Assembly (NCBI GenBank): GCA_023375785.1 | Contig: SZWC01003622.1 | Coordinates: forward strand, 49,710 to 97,867 | DNA length: 48,158 bases | Direction: 5' to 3' | DNA from: Penium margaritaceum | Lineage: Eukaryota > Streptophyta > Zygnematophyceae > Desmidiales > Peniaceae | Shown: positions 31,401 through 43,900 of the stretch, one piece after another | Numbering within the stretch: the stretch's first letter is position 1 | Layout: each line of letters opens with the position of its first letter | Made by a program: the position numbers and the translations under genes | The notes under the pieces: model-generated | The model's database searches: none | What the model was told of the DNA's origin: nothing | What the model saw: only the letters and a program-made list of their open reading frames with translations

Positions 31401-34400
31401 CAAATGGGGCAAGCACAAGATGACTAGAGCAAGCCTAAGACAACTGGCGCAAGGCCAAGATAACTGGAGCATGCCCAAGACAACTGTAGCAAGCCCTATA
31501 CAACTGGAGCAATCCCAAGACAACTGGAGCAAGCCCAAGACACCTGGAGCAAGCCCAACAACGGGAGCAAGGCCTAGACAACATGAGCAGGCCAAAGACA
31601 ACTGGAGCAAGGCAAAGATAACTGGAGCAAAGCCAAGACAACTGGAGCAAGCCCTAGACAACTGGAGCAAGCCCAACACACATAGAGCGAGGACAAGACA
31701 ACTGGAGCAAGGCCAAGAGAACTGGAGCAATGCCAAGACAGCTGGAGCAAGCCCAAGACAACTGGAGCAAGGCCAAGTCAACTGGAGCAATCCTAAGACA
31801 ACTAGAGCAAGCCCAAGATAACTGGGGCAAGCCCAAGACAACTGAAGCAAGCCCAAAACAACTGGATAAAGGCCAAGACAACTGGAGCAAGCCCAAGACA
31901 ACTGGAGCAAGCTCAAGACAACCGGAGCAAGGCCAAGAAAGCTTGGGCAAGCCCAAGTAAACTAGAGCAAGGCCAAGACAACTGGAGAAAGCCCAAAAAC
32001 CTAGAGCAGGCCCATGACAACTGGATCAAGGCAAATACAACTGGAGCAATGCAGAAACAACTAAAGCAAGGCCAATACAACTGGAGCAAGGCCAAGACAG
32101 CTGGAGCAAGCCCAAGATAACTGGAGTAAGGCCGAGACAACTGGAGCAAGCCCATGTCAACTGGAGCAAGCCCAAGACAAGTGGGGCAAGCCCAAGACAA
32201 CTGGAGCAAGCCTAGGACAACTGGAGTAAGGCGAAGACAGCTGGAGCAAGCACAAGACAACTGGATGAAGCCCAAGACAACGGGAGCAAGCCCAAAAAAA
32301 CTGGAGCAAGACCAATACAACTATAGCAAGCCCAAGACACATGGAGCAAGTCCAAAACAGCTACAGCACGGCCCATACAACTGGAGCAAGGCGAGGACAA
32401 CTGGAGAAATCCCAAGAAAACAGGAACAAGCTGAAGACAACTAGAGCAAGTCCAGAATAACTGGAGCAAGCCCAAAACAACTGGAGCAAGCCCAGGATAA
32501 CTGGAGCAAGCGCAAGACAACTGGAGCAAGTCCAAGACAACTGGAGCAAGGCCAGGAAAACTTTAGCAAGCCCAAGACAACTGGAGCTAACACAAGAACA
32601 CTGAAGCAATGCCAAAAAAACTGGAGCAAGGCAAAGAAAACTGGAGCAAGCCCAAGACAACTGGAACAAGCCCATGACAACTAGAGCAGGCCCAAGATAA
32701 GTGGAGCAAGGCCAAGACAACTGGAGCAAGCCCAAGACAACTGCAGCAAGTCCAATACAACTGGAGCAAGTCCAAGTCAACTGGAGCAAGCCAAGACACA
32801 TGGAGCAAGCCAAGACAACTGGAGCAAGTCCAAGACAACTGGAGCAAGGCCAAGACAACTGGAGCAAGTCCAAGACAACTGGAGCAAGGCCAATAAAACT
32901 AGAGCAAGGCCAAGATCACGGGAGCAAGGCCAACACTACTGGAGCAAGCCCAAGAGAACTGGAGCAAGGCAAAGACAACTAGAGCAAGCACAAGACAACT
33001 AGAGCAAGCCCAACATCTATAGAGCAAGCCCAAAATAATTGAAGAAAACCAGAGTCAACTGGAGCAATTCCACGACAAATACAGCATTTCCAAGACAACT
33101 GGAGCATGCCCAAGACAACTGGAGCAAGTCCAATAGAACAGGAGCAAGGTGTGTACAACTGGAGCAAGCCCACATCAACTGGGGCAAGCACAAGACAACT
33201 GGAGCAAGGCCAAGGCACCTGGAGCAAGCCCAAGGAAATTGCAGCAAGTACACGACAACTGGAGCAAGGCCAATACAATTAGAGCAAGCCGAAGAAAACT
33301 GGATCAAAGCCAATACAACTGGAGCAAGCCCTATACAACTGGAGAAAGGCCAAAACAATTGGAGCAAGCCCAGGACAACTGGAGCACGTTGAAGATAACT
33401 GGAGCAAGCCCAAGACAACTAGAGCAAGCCCAATACAACTGGAGCTAGACCAAGACAACTGGAGCAAGGCCGTGACAACTGGAGCAAGCACAGGACAACA
33501 AGAGGAAGGCCAAGACAACTGGAGCAAGGCCAAGAGAACTGGAGCAAGCCGAATATAACTAGAGCAAGCCCAACACAACTGGAGCAGGGCCAAGACAACT
33601 GGAGCAAGCCCAAGACAACTGGAGTAAGGACAAGACAACTGGAGCAAGGCCAAAACAGCTGGAGCAAGGCCTAGACAACTAGAGCAAGCCCAATACAACT
33701 GGAGCAAGCCCAAGACAACAGGAGTATTCCCAAGACAATTGGAGCAAGGCCAAAACAACTGGAGCAAGCCCAAGACAAGGGGAGCAAGGTCACGACAACT
33801 GGGGTACGCCCAAGACACCTGGAGCAAGACCAAAATAACTTGAGCAAGCCAAAGACAACTGGAGAAAGGCTGTGACAAGTGGAGCAAGCCCAATACAACA
33901 ACAGAAAGTCCAAGACAACTGGAGGAAGCCCAAGAAAACTGGAGGAAGCCCGAGACAACTGGATCAAGGCCAATTCAACTGGAGCAAGGCCAAGACAACT
34001 GGAGCAATGCCAAGACAACTGGAGCAAGGCCAAGACAACTGGAACAAGCCCAAGACAACTGGAGCAAGCCCAAGACAATTGGAGCAAGCCCAAAACAACT
34101 GGAGCAAGGCCAAGATATCTGGATCAAGACCACGACATCTGGAGCAAGCCCAAGACAACTGGAGCAATGCCAAGACAAATAGAGCAAGCCCAAGACTACT
34201 GGAGCAATCCTAGGACAATTGGAGCAAGGCCACGACAACTAGAGCAAGGCCAATACAATTAGAGCAAAGCCAAGACACCTGGAGTAAGCCCAAGACAACT
34301 GGGCCTTTCTCAAGACAACAAGAGTGAGGCTAAGACAACTGGAGCAACGGCCAAGACAACTGGAGCAAGCCCAAGACTACTGGAGCTAGGCCAAGACAAC

Positions 34401-35040
34401 GGGAGCAAGCACTCGAAAACTAGAGTTTGGCCAAGACAACTCGATCAAGCCCAAGACAATTGGAGCAAGCCCAAGACAACTGGAGCAAGTCTAAGACAAC
34501 TGGAGCAAGCACAAGACAACTATATCAAGGCCAAGAAAACTGGAGCAATGCCACGACAACTGGAGCAAGGCCAGGTCAACTGGAGCAAGCCCAAGGCATT
34601 TGGAGAAAATCCCAAGACAACTGGATCAAGGCCAGGACAACTGGAGCAAGGCCAAGACAACTGGAGCAAGGCCAAGACAACTGGAGCAAGTCCAAGACAA
34701 CTACAACAAGCCCAAGACAATTCGAGCAACGCCAAGACAACTGGAGCAAGCCCAAGACAACTGGAGCAGGCCGAAGACAACTGGAGCAAGGCCAAAACAA
34801 ATTGAGCAAGCCCAGGAAAATTGGAGCAAGCACAAGACAATTGGAGCAAGGCTATGAAAACTGGAGCAAGGCCAAGACAACTCGAGCAAGGCCAAGACAG
34901 CTGGAGCAAGCCCAAGACAACTGGAGCTAGGCCAATACAACTGGAGCAAGGCCAAGACAACTGGAGCAAGGCCAAGACAGCTGAAGCAATCTTAAGACAA
35001 CTGGAGCAAGCCCAAGACAACTGGAGGAAGCCCAAGACAT
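27664..35040 (+). repeat. 20-bp satellite, plus polarity (about 370 monomers)
   Basis: It starts at the palindrome centre (arms 27647-27662 and 27665-27680, GT between), the mirror of the one at 14777. The first 790 bp are the inverse copy of 13988-14777. The array runs without foreign sequence to the 190-bp satellite. No gene is visible. Confidence 0.96.
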
Positions 35041-37128
35041 GATTCATATAAGTTAAAGTCACTTGGTTTACTTTGTGGTCATGGTTAGAGGCACATGCCA
35101 ACTTTTTCAAGGCATCGCGCACAATAGCTGTACAGAGCCACCAGTATTCTACCTTGCTTATACCTGCAATTTTATGCCCAGCACATGTGCACTGTGATTG
35201 GGCACTCTGACCGTGGCTGAATAACGTGATGATTCACGGAAGTTAAAATCACTTGGTGAACTTTGTGGTCATGGTCAGTTGCACATGCCAACTTTTATAA
35301 GGCTTTGCGAACAATAGCCACACCAAGCCACCGGTTTTGTTACCTTCAAGATAATGCATAGTATATGTGCACTGTGATTGGGCACTCTGATAATGTCTGA
35401 CTCGTGTTACGATTCGTAGAACTTGAAGTCAGTTGGTAAACTTTGTGGTCATGGCAAGTGGCACATGCCAACTCTGTCAAGGCATTGCACACAATAGCCA
35501 CACCGAGCCACCAATATTCTACCTTCTTTATACCTGAAAGGTCATTCCTTGTACATCTGCACTGTGAATGGACTTTCTGACCATGGCTGTCTCGTGTTAT
35601 GATCCATAGAAGTTAATATCACTTGGTTAACTTCATGGTCATGGTCAGTGGTACATGCCAACTTTGTCAAGGCATTGCGCACAATAGCCACGTCGAGCCA
35701 CCAGTTGTCTGCCTTGTTTATACCTGCAAGGTCATGCCTAGAACACGTGCATTGTGATTGGGAACTCTGACCGTGGCTGAATAATGTGATGACTCGTAGA
35801 AGTTAAAGTCACTTGGTTCACTTTGTGGTCATGGTCAGTTGCACAGGCCAACTTTGTCAAGGATTTCCCACAATAGCCACAACAAGCCACCGGGTTGTGA
35901 CCTTGTTTATAACTGCAAGGTCATGCATAGTACACGTGCACTGTGATTGGGTTCTCTGACCGTGCTTGACTCGTGTTATGATTCGTAGAAGTTTAAGTTA
36001 CTTGGTAAACTTTGTGGTCATGGTCAGTGGCACATGTGACCTTTGTCAAGGCATCGTGCACAATAGCCACACTGAGCCACCAGTGTTCGACCTTGTTTAT
36101 ACCTGCAAGGTCATGCCTATCACAAATGCACTGTGATTGGGCACTCTGACCGTGGCTGACCCGTGTCATGATTCATAGAAGTTAAAGTCACTTGGATAAA
36201 ATTGTGGTCATGGTCTGTGGCACATGCCAACTTTGTCCAGGCATCACGCGCAATATACGCACTGAGCCACCAGTATTTTACCTTGATTATACCTGCAAGT
36301 TTATGCCTATCACACGTGCACTGCGAGTGGGCACTCTGACTGTGGCTGACTCGTGTCATGATTCGTAGAAGTTAAAGTCACTTGGATAAATTTGTGGTCA
36401 TGGTCAGTGGTACATGCCAAATTTGTCAAGGCATCGCCGCACAGCATCTGCACTGAGCCACCAGTGTATTACCTTGCGTATACCTGCACGTTTATGCCTA
36501 GCACACGTGCACTGTGACTGGGCACTCTGATTGTGGCTGACTCATGTGATGATTCATATAATTGAAGTCATTTGGTGAACTTTGTGGTCATGGTCAGTTG
36601 CACGTGCCAACTTTGTCAAGGCATTGCGCATAATAGCCGCTTCAAGCCACTGGTTTTTTACCTTGTTCATGCCTGCAAGGTCATGTCTAGTACATCTGCA
36701 CTGTGATTTGATACTCTAACCGTGGCTGACTCATCTGATGATTTCTAGAATTTAAAGTCACTTCGTTCACTTTGTGGTCATGGTCAGTTGCACAAACCAA
36801 CTTTGTCAAGGCATTGCCAACAATAGCCACACCAAGCCACCGGTTTTTTACCTTGTTTATACCTGCAAGGTCATGCATAGAACACGTGCACTGTGATTGG
36901 GTACTCTGACCGTGGTTGAATCTTCTTATGATTCATAGAAGTTAAAGTCACTCGGTAAACTTTGTGGTCATGGTCAGTTGTACATGCCAACTATTTCAAG
37001 GCATTGCACACAATAGCCGTACTGAGCCACCAGTGTTTTACCTTGCTTATACCTGCAAGTTTGTTCCTAGCACACGTGCACTGTGATTGGGCACTCTGAC
37101 TGTGGCTGACTCATGTGATGATTCATAC
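35041..37128 (+). repeat. 190-bp satellite, eleven copies
   Basis: Monomers start with GATTCATAGAAGTTAAAGTC or close variants at 35041, 35231, 35411, 35601, 35791, 35980, 36170, 36360, 36551, 36740 and 36930, with a partial start at 37120. One unit (35231-35410) is 180 bp. Conserved parts include ACTTTGTGGTCATGGTCAG, CACATGCCAACTTTGTCAAG and GCACTGTGATTGGGCACTCT. It has no similarity to the 20-bp monomer. The length is in the range of plant centromeric or nucleosome-sized satellites, but I do not recognise the family. Short minus-strand frames (for example 36120-36359) recur with the repeat and are not genes. Confidence 0.96.
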
Positions 37129-38064
37129 ATTGCTCGAGTTGTCTTGGGCGTGCTCCAGCTGTCTTGGCATTGCTCCAGTTGTCTTGGCCTTGCTCTAGTT
37201 GTATTAGCCTTGCTCCAGTTGTATTGGCCTTGCCCCAGTTGTCTTGGGCCTGCTCCAGTTTTCTTGGGCTTGCTCATGTTTTATTGGCTTTGCTCCAGTT
37301 ATCCTTGCATTGCTCTAGTTGTCTTTGGCCTGCTGCAGTTGTCTTGAGCGTGCTCTTGTTGTCTTGGGCTTGCTCCGGTTTTCGTGTCCTTGCTCCAGTT
37401 GTCTTGGCCTTGCTCCAGTTGCCTTGGGCGTTCTCCAGTTGTCTTCGGCTTGTCCAGATGTATTGGCCTTTCTCCAGTTTTCTTGAACTTGCTCTATTTG
37501 TCTTGGGCTTGCTCCAGCTGTCTTGGCCTTGCTCCAGTTGTCTTGGCCTTGCTTCAGTTGTCTTGGCCTTGCTCCAGTTGTCTTGGCCTTGCTCTAGTTA
37601 TCTTGGGCTTGCTCCAGTTGTTTTGGGCTTGCTCCAATTGTCTTGGGCTTGCTCCAGTTGTCTTGGGCTTGGTCGAGGTGTCTTGGCATTGCTCCAATTG
37701 TCTTGGACTTGATCCAGTTGTCCTGGACTTGCTCCAGTGGTCTTGGGCTTGCTTTAGCTGTCTTGGGCTTGCTCCAGTAGTCTTGGCCTTGCTCCAGTTA
37801 TTGTGGGCTTGCTCCAGTTGTCTTGGCCTTTCTCCAGTTGTATTGGCCTTGCTCCAGCTGTTTTATGCTTGCTCCAGGCGTCTTGGGCTTGCCCCAGTTT
37901 TATTGGCCTTGCTATTATTTTCTTGAGCTTGTTCCATTGCCATGGGCTTGCTCCAGTTGTCTTAAGATTGCTCCAGTTATCGTGGGATTGCCCCAGTTGT
38001 CTTGGGCTTGCTCCAGGTGTCTTGCTTGCTCCAATTGTCTAGGGCTTGCTCCAGTTGTCTTAGG
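37129..38064 (-). repeat. 20-bp satellite, minus polarity
   Basis: About 47 monomers between the 190-bp satellite and a switch at CCAGTTGTCTTAGGCC / AAAACAACTGG near 38065. Confidence 0.96.
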
Positions 38065-38157
38065 CCAAAACAACTGGAGCAAGGTCAGGACAACTGGAGC
38101 AAGGCCAAAACAACTGGAGCAAGCTCAAGACATCTGGAGCAAGCCCAAGGCAACTGG
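38065..38157 (+). repeat. Short plus-polarity satellite block
   Basis: About five monomers between two switch points. It is flanked on both sides by minus-polarity arrays, so it looks like a small inversion. Confidence 0.92.
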
Positions 38158-39081
38158 CCTTGCTCCAATTGTCTTGGGCTTGCTCGAACTGTATTGGCCT
38201 TGCTCCAGTTGTATTGGGCTTGCTCCTGTTGTATTGGGCTTGCTCCAGTTGTCTTTGCCTTGCTCCGACTGTCTTGGACTTGCTCCGTTGTCTTGGGATT
38301 GCTTCAGTTGTGTTGAGCTTGCTCCAGTTGTTTTAACCTTGCTCCAGTTGTCTTGGCCTTGCTCCAGTTGTTTTGGGCTTGCTCTAGTTGTCGAAGGCTT
38401 GCTCCAGTTGTCTTGGGCTTGCTCCAGCTGTCTTGGCCTTGCTCCAGTTGTATCAGGCTTGCTCCAATTGTCTTGGGCTTGCTCCACTGGTATTGGACTT
38501 GCTCCAGTTACCTTTGTTTTGCTCCAGTTGTCTTTGTCTTGTTTCAGTTGTCTTAGCCGTGCTCCAGCTCTCTTGGACATGTTTCAGTTAACTTGGACTT
38601 GCTCGTGTTGTTGTAGGCTTGCTCCAGTTGCCGTTGCCTTGCCCCAGTTGTCTTGGCCTTCCTCCACTTGTTTTGGGCTTACTCCAGGTGTCTTAGGCTT
38701 GCTCCAGTTCTCTTATCCTTGCTCCATTTTTCGTATTCTTGCTTCATTTGGCTTGGCATTGATCCAGTTGCCTTGGGCTTGCTTCAGTTGTCTTGGCCTT
38801 GCTCCAGATGTCTTGGCCTTGATCCAGTTGTCTTGGCCTTGCTCCAGTTGTCTTGGTTTTGCTCCAGTTGTCTTAGGCCTGCTCCAGTTATCTTGGGCTT
38901 GCTCCTATTGCCTTGGCCTTGCTCCAGTTGTATTGGCCTTGCTCCAGTTGTATTGGGCCTGCTCCTGTTGTCTTGGGCTTGCTCCAGTTGTATTGGGATT
39001 GATCCTGTGTTCTTGAACTTGCTCCAGTTGTCTTGGGCTTGATCCAATTTTCTTGGGCTTGCTCCAGTTGTATTGGGCTTT
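38158..39081 (-). repeat. 20-bp satellite, minus polarity
   Basis: About 46 monomers. It carries a relative of the CACTGGTATTGG marker near 38487, which links it to the 20-26-kb arrays. Confidence 0.96.
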
Positions 39082-40271
39082 GAGCAAGGCCAGGAAAACT
39101 GGAGCAAGGCCAAGACATCTGGAGAAAGCCCAAGAAAATTGGAGCAAGTCCAAAACAACTGGCTCAAGCCCAAGACAACTGGAGCAAGGCTATGACAATT
39201 GGGGCAAGTCCAAGACAACTGGAGCAAGCCCAAGACAACTGAAGCAAGCCCAAGACAACTGGAGCACGCCGAAGAAAACTGGAGCAAGGCCAGGACAACT
39301 GCAGCAAGCCCAAGAAACCTGGAGCAAGCCAAAAACCACTGGAGCAAGGCGGAGAAACCTGGAGCAAGGCCAAGACAAATGAAGCAATCCCGAGACAACT
39401 GGAGCAAGCCCACGGACAACAGGAGCAAGTTAAACACAACTGGAGCAAGGCCAAGACAACTGGAGCAAGCCCAAGGCAACAGGAGCAAGTCCAAATCAAC
39501 TGAAGCAGGCCCAAACAAAAGTGGAGCAAGGCCAATACAACTGCAGCAAGGACAGTAAATCTGGAGCAAGCCCAACACAACGGTAGCAAGCCCAAGACAA
39601 CCGGAGCAGGCCAAAGACAACTTGAGGAAGGCCAAGACAACTGCAGGAAAGCCAAGACAACTGGAGCAAGCCCAAGACAACTGGAGCAGGCCCAAGACAT
39701 CTCGAGCAAGGCCAAGCCAACTGGAGCAAGGCCAATACAACTGGAGCAAGGCCAAGACAACTGGAGCAATGCCAAGACAGCTGGAGTAAGCCCAAGACAA
39801 CTCGAGCAAGGCCAAGATAACTGGAGCAAGCCTAAGACAGCTAGAGCAAGCCCAGGATAAGTGGGGCAAGCCAAAGACAACTGGAGCAAGCCCAATCTAA
39901 CTGGAGCAAGGCCAAGACAGCTGGAGCAAGCCCAAGACAACTGGAGTAAGACCACGACAACTGGGGCAAGGCCAAAAAAAATGCGAGCAAGCCCAAGACA
40001 GCTGGAGCCAGCCCAAGACAACAGGAGCAGGCCTAAGACAACTGGAGCAAGGCCACGAAAATTAGCCCAAGGACAAAACAACTGGAGCAAGGCCAAGGCA
40101 ACTGGAGCAAGCCCAAGATAACTAGAGCAAGCCCAAGACAGCTAGGGCAAGCCCAAGAAAACTGGAGCAAGCCCAAGACAACTGGAGCAAGGTCAAGACA
40201 GATGTAGCAAGCCCAAGACAACTGGAGCAAGTCTTAGACAGTTGGAGCAAGGCCAAGACAACTGGAACAAG
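39082..40271 (+). repeat. 20-bp satellite, plus polarity
   Basis: About 60 monomers. It ends at a near-perfect palindrome: 40257-40271 (GACAACTGGAACAAG) pairs with 40273-40287 across a single C, with one mismatch. Confidence 0.96.
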
Positions 40272-40914
40272 CCTTGCTCCAGTTGTCTTGGGCTTTCTCC
40301 AGTTGTCTTGGGCTTTATCCATTTGTCTTGGGCTTTCTCCAGTCGTCTTGGGCTTGATCCATTTGTCTTGGGCTTGCTCCAGTTGTCTTAGCCTTACTCC
40401 AGTTGTCTTGGACTTGCTCCTGTTGTCTTGGGCTTGCTCCAGTTGTCTTCGGCTGTCTCAAGTTGACTTGGCCTTGCTCTAGCTGTCTTGGCCTTGTCCC
40501 AGTTGTATTGGTCTTGCTCCAGTATTCTTGGCCTAGCTCTAGTTGTCTTGGAATTGCTCTTGTTGTATTGGGCTTGCTCCAATTGTCACGGCCTTTCTCC
40601 AGTTGTCTTTGGCTTGCTCGAGTTATTTTGGTCTTGCTCCATCTGTCTTGGGCTTACCCCAGTTTTCGTGACATTGCTCGCGTTGTCTTGGGCTTGCTCC
40701 AGTTGTTTTGGCCCTGCTCCAATTGTCTTCGGAATACTCCAGTTGTCTTGGGATTGCTCCAGTTGTATTGGGCTTGCTCTAGTTGTCTAGGCCTTGCTCC
40801 AGCTGTTTTGGTCTTGCTCCAGTTGTCTTGTCCTTGCTCCAGTTTTCTTGGGCTTGCTCCAGTTGTCTTGGCCCTGCTCCAGTTGTGTTGGGCTTGCTCC
40901 AGTTATCTTCGGCT
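40272..40914 (-). repeat. 20-bp satellite, minus polarity
   Basis: About 32 monomers between switches at 40272 and about 40914 (CTTCGG / CTGGAGCAAGCCC). Confidence 0.96.
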
Positions 40915-43900
40915 GGAGCAAGCCCAAGACAACTGGAGCAAGGCCAAGACAATTGGAGCAAGGCCAAAAAACTTGGAGGAAGCCGAAGACAACTGGAGCA
41001 TGCCAAAGACAACTCGAGCAAGGCCAAGACAACTGGATCATAGCCAATACAAGTGGAGCAAGCCCAAGACAACTGGAGCAAGCCCAAGATAACTGGAGGT
41101 AAGCCAAGACAACTGGAGCAAGGCTAGGACAACTGGATCATGGCTAAGAGAACTGGAGCAAGGCCAAGATAACTGGAGCAATGCCAAGCCAGCTGGAGCA
41201 AGCCCAAGACAACTGGAGCAATTCCAATACAGCTGTAGCAGGCCCAAACCCACAGGAGCAAGCCCAAGCCCATTGGGACAAGCCCAGGACACCTGGAGCG
41301 AGCCCAAAACAACTGGAACAAGGCTGAGACAATTGGAGCAAGGCAAAGATAACTGGAGCAGGGCCACAAAATTGAACATAGCCCAAGACAGTTGGAGAAA
41401 GCCCAAGACAACTGGAGCAAGGCCAAGACAATTGGAGCAAGTCCAATACAACTGTAGCAAGGCTAATACAACTGGAGCAAGCCCAATACAACTATAGAAA
41501 GCCCAGGACAAGTGGACCAGGTCCAAGACAACTGGAGCAGGAAAAGACAAGTGGAGCAAGGCCAAGACAACTGGAGAAAACCCAATACAACTGGATCAAG
41601 CCGAAGAACACTGAGGCAAGCCCAAGAAAACTGGAGCAAGGCCAAGACAACTGGAGCAAGCCCAAGACACTTGGAGCAAGCCCAAAACAACTAGAGCAAG
41701 GCCAAGACAACTGGAGCAAGGCCAAGATAGTTGGAGCAAGCCCAACGCAACTGCAGCAAGGCCAAGACAACTAGAGCAAGTCCTAGAGAATTGGAGCAAG
41801 CCCAAGATACCTGGAGCAAGGCCAAAACAACTAAAACAAGTCCAAAACAACTGGAGCAAGGCCAATACAACTGGAGCAAGCCTAAGACAACTAGAACAAG
41901 CCCAAGACAACTGGAGCAAGTCCAGAAAAGCTTGAGCAAAGCTAAGACAAGTGGAGTAAGCCAAAGACAACTAAAGAAAACCAAAAATAACTGGATAAAG
42001 GCCAATACCAGTGGATTTAGACCATGACAACTGGAGCAAGCCTGATATAACTGGAGCAAGGCCAAGACAATTGGAGCAAGCCCAAGACAACTGGAGCAAG
42101 CCCAAGACAAATGGAGCAAGCCCAAGAGACATGGAGCAAGCCCAAGACAAGTGGACCAAGCCCAAGACAAATGGAGCAGGGCCAAGACAACTGGAGCAAG
42201 GCCAAGCCAACTGGAGCAAGGCCAAGTCATCTGGAAGAAGGCCAAGACAAATGGAGCAAGCCCAAGACAACTGGAGCAAGGCCAAGACAACTGGAGCAAG
42301 TCAAAGACAACTGGAGCAAGGCCAAGACAAATGGAGCAAGCCCAATACAACTAGAGCAAGTCCAGGACAAGTGTTCTAAGCCCAAGACAACTGGAGCAGG
42401 ACAAGACAACTGAAGCAAGGCCAAGACAACTGGAGCAAGCCCAAGACAACTGGAGCAAGCACAAGCCAACTGGAGCAAGCCCAAGAAAACTAGAGCAAGG
42501 CCAAGACAACTGGAACAAGCCCAAGACACATGGGGCAAGCCCAAAACAACTGGAGCAAGGCCAAAACAAGTGGAGCAAGGCCAATACAGCTGGAGGAAGC
42601 CTAATGCAACTGGAGCAAGGCCAAGATAACTGGAGCAAGCCCAATAAAAATGGAGCAAGTCAAAGAGATCTGGAGTAAGCACAAGACACCTGGAGCAAGC
42701 CCAAAACAACTGGATCAAGGCCAAAACAACTGGAGCAAGTCCAAGACAACTGGAGCAAGGCCAAGACAACTGCAGCAAGCCCAAGACAACTGGAGTAAGG
42801 CCAAGACAACTGGAGCAAACCCAATACAACAAGAGCATGCCCAGGATAAGTGGACCAATCCCAAGACAACTGGAGAAGGACAAGACAGCTGGAGCAAGGC
42901 CAAGACAACTAGAGCAAGCCTACTACATCTCGAGCAAGCCCAAGACAAGTGGACCAAGCCCAAGACAACTGGAGCAAGGCAAGGACAGCTGGAGCAAGCC
43001 CAAGACACCTGGAGAAAGCCCAAAACAACTGGGGCAAGGCCAAGACAACTGGAGCAAGGCCAAGACAACTGGAGCAAGCCCAAGACAACTGGAGCAATGC
43101 CAAGACAACTGGAGCACGTACAGGACAACTAGAGCAAGGCCGAGACAACCAGAGCAAGCCCAATACAACTAGAGCAAGCCCAGGACAAGTGGACCAAGAC
43201 CAATACAACTAGGGCAGGCTAAGACAACTTGAGCAAGGCCAAGACAACTGGAGAAAGCCCAAGACAAATGGAGCAAGCCCAAGACAGCTGAAGTAAGCCC
43301 AAGAAAACTGGAGCAAGGCCAAGATAACTGGAGCAATCCCAAGACACATAAAGGAAGACCAAAACGACTGGAGAAAGGCCAAGACAAATGGAGCAAGGCC
43401 AGGACAGCTGGAGCACGACCAATGCAACTGGAGCAAGGCCAAGACAACTGGAGCCAGTCTAGGACAGCTGGAGCAAGGCTAAGACAACTGGAGCAAGCCA
43501 AATACAACTTGAGCAAGCCACAGATAACTGGAGCAAGGCCAAGACCACTGGAGCAAGCCCAGAACAATTGGAGAAAGCCCGAGATAAACGGAGCAAGGCC
43601 AAGACAACTGGAGCAAACACAAGAAAACTGGAGCAAGACCAAGAAAACTGGAGCAATCCCAAGACAACCGAAGCAAGCCCGAGACAAGTGGACCAATCCC
43701 AAGACAACTGGTTCAAGGCCAAGACAACTCGAGCAAGGCCAATACAACTAGAGCAAGACCAAGACAACTGAAACAAGCCCAAGAAAACGGGAGCAAGTCA
43801 AAGACAACTGAAGTAAGGCCAATACAATTGGAGCAAGCTTAAGACAAGTGGAGCAAGCAGAAGACAACTTGAGCAATGCCAATACAACTGGACCATGTCC

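Noticed and set aside
35041..37128. CENP-B-like box in the 190-bp satellite
   Set aside because: I looked for the TTCG....A..CGGG pattern and found no convincing match in the monomers.
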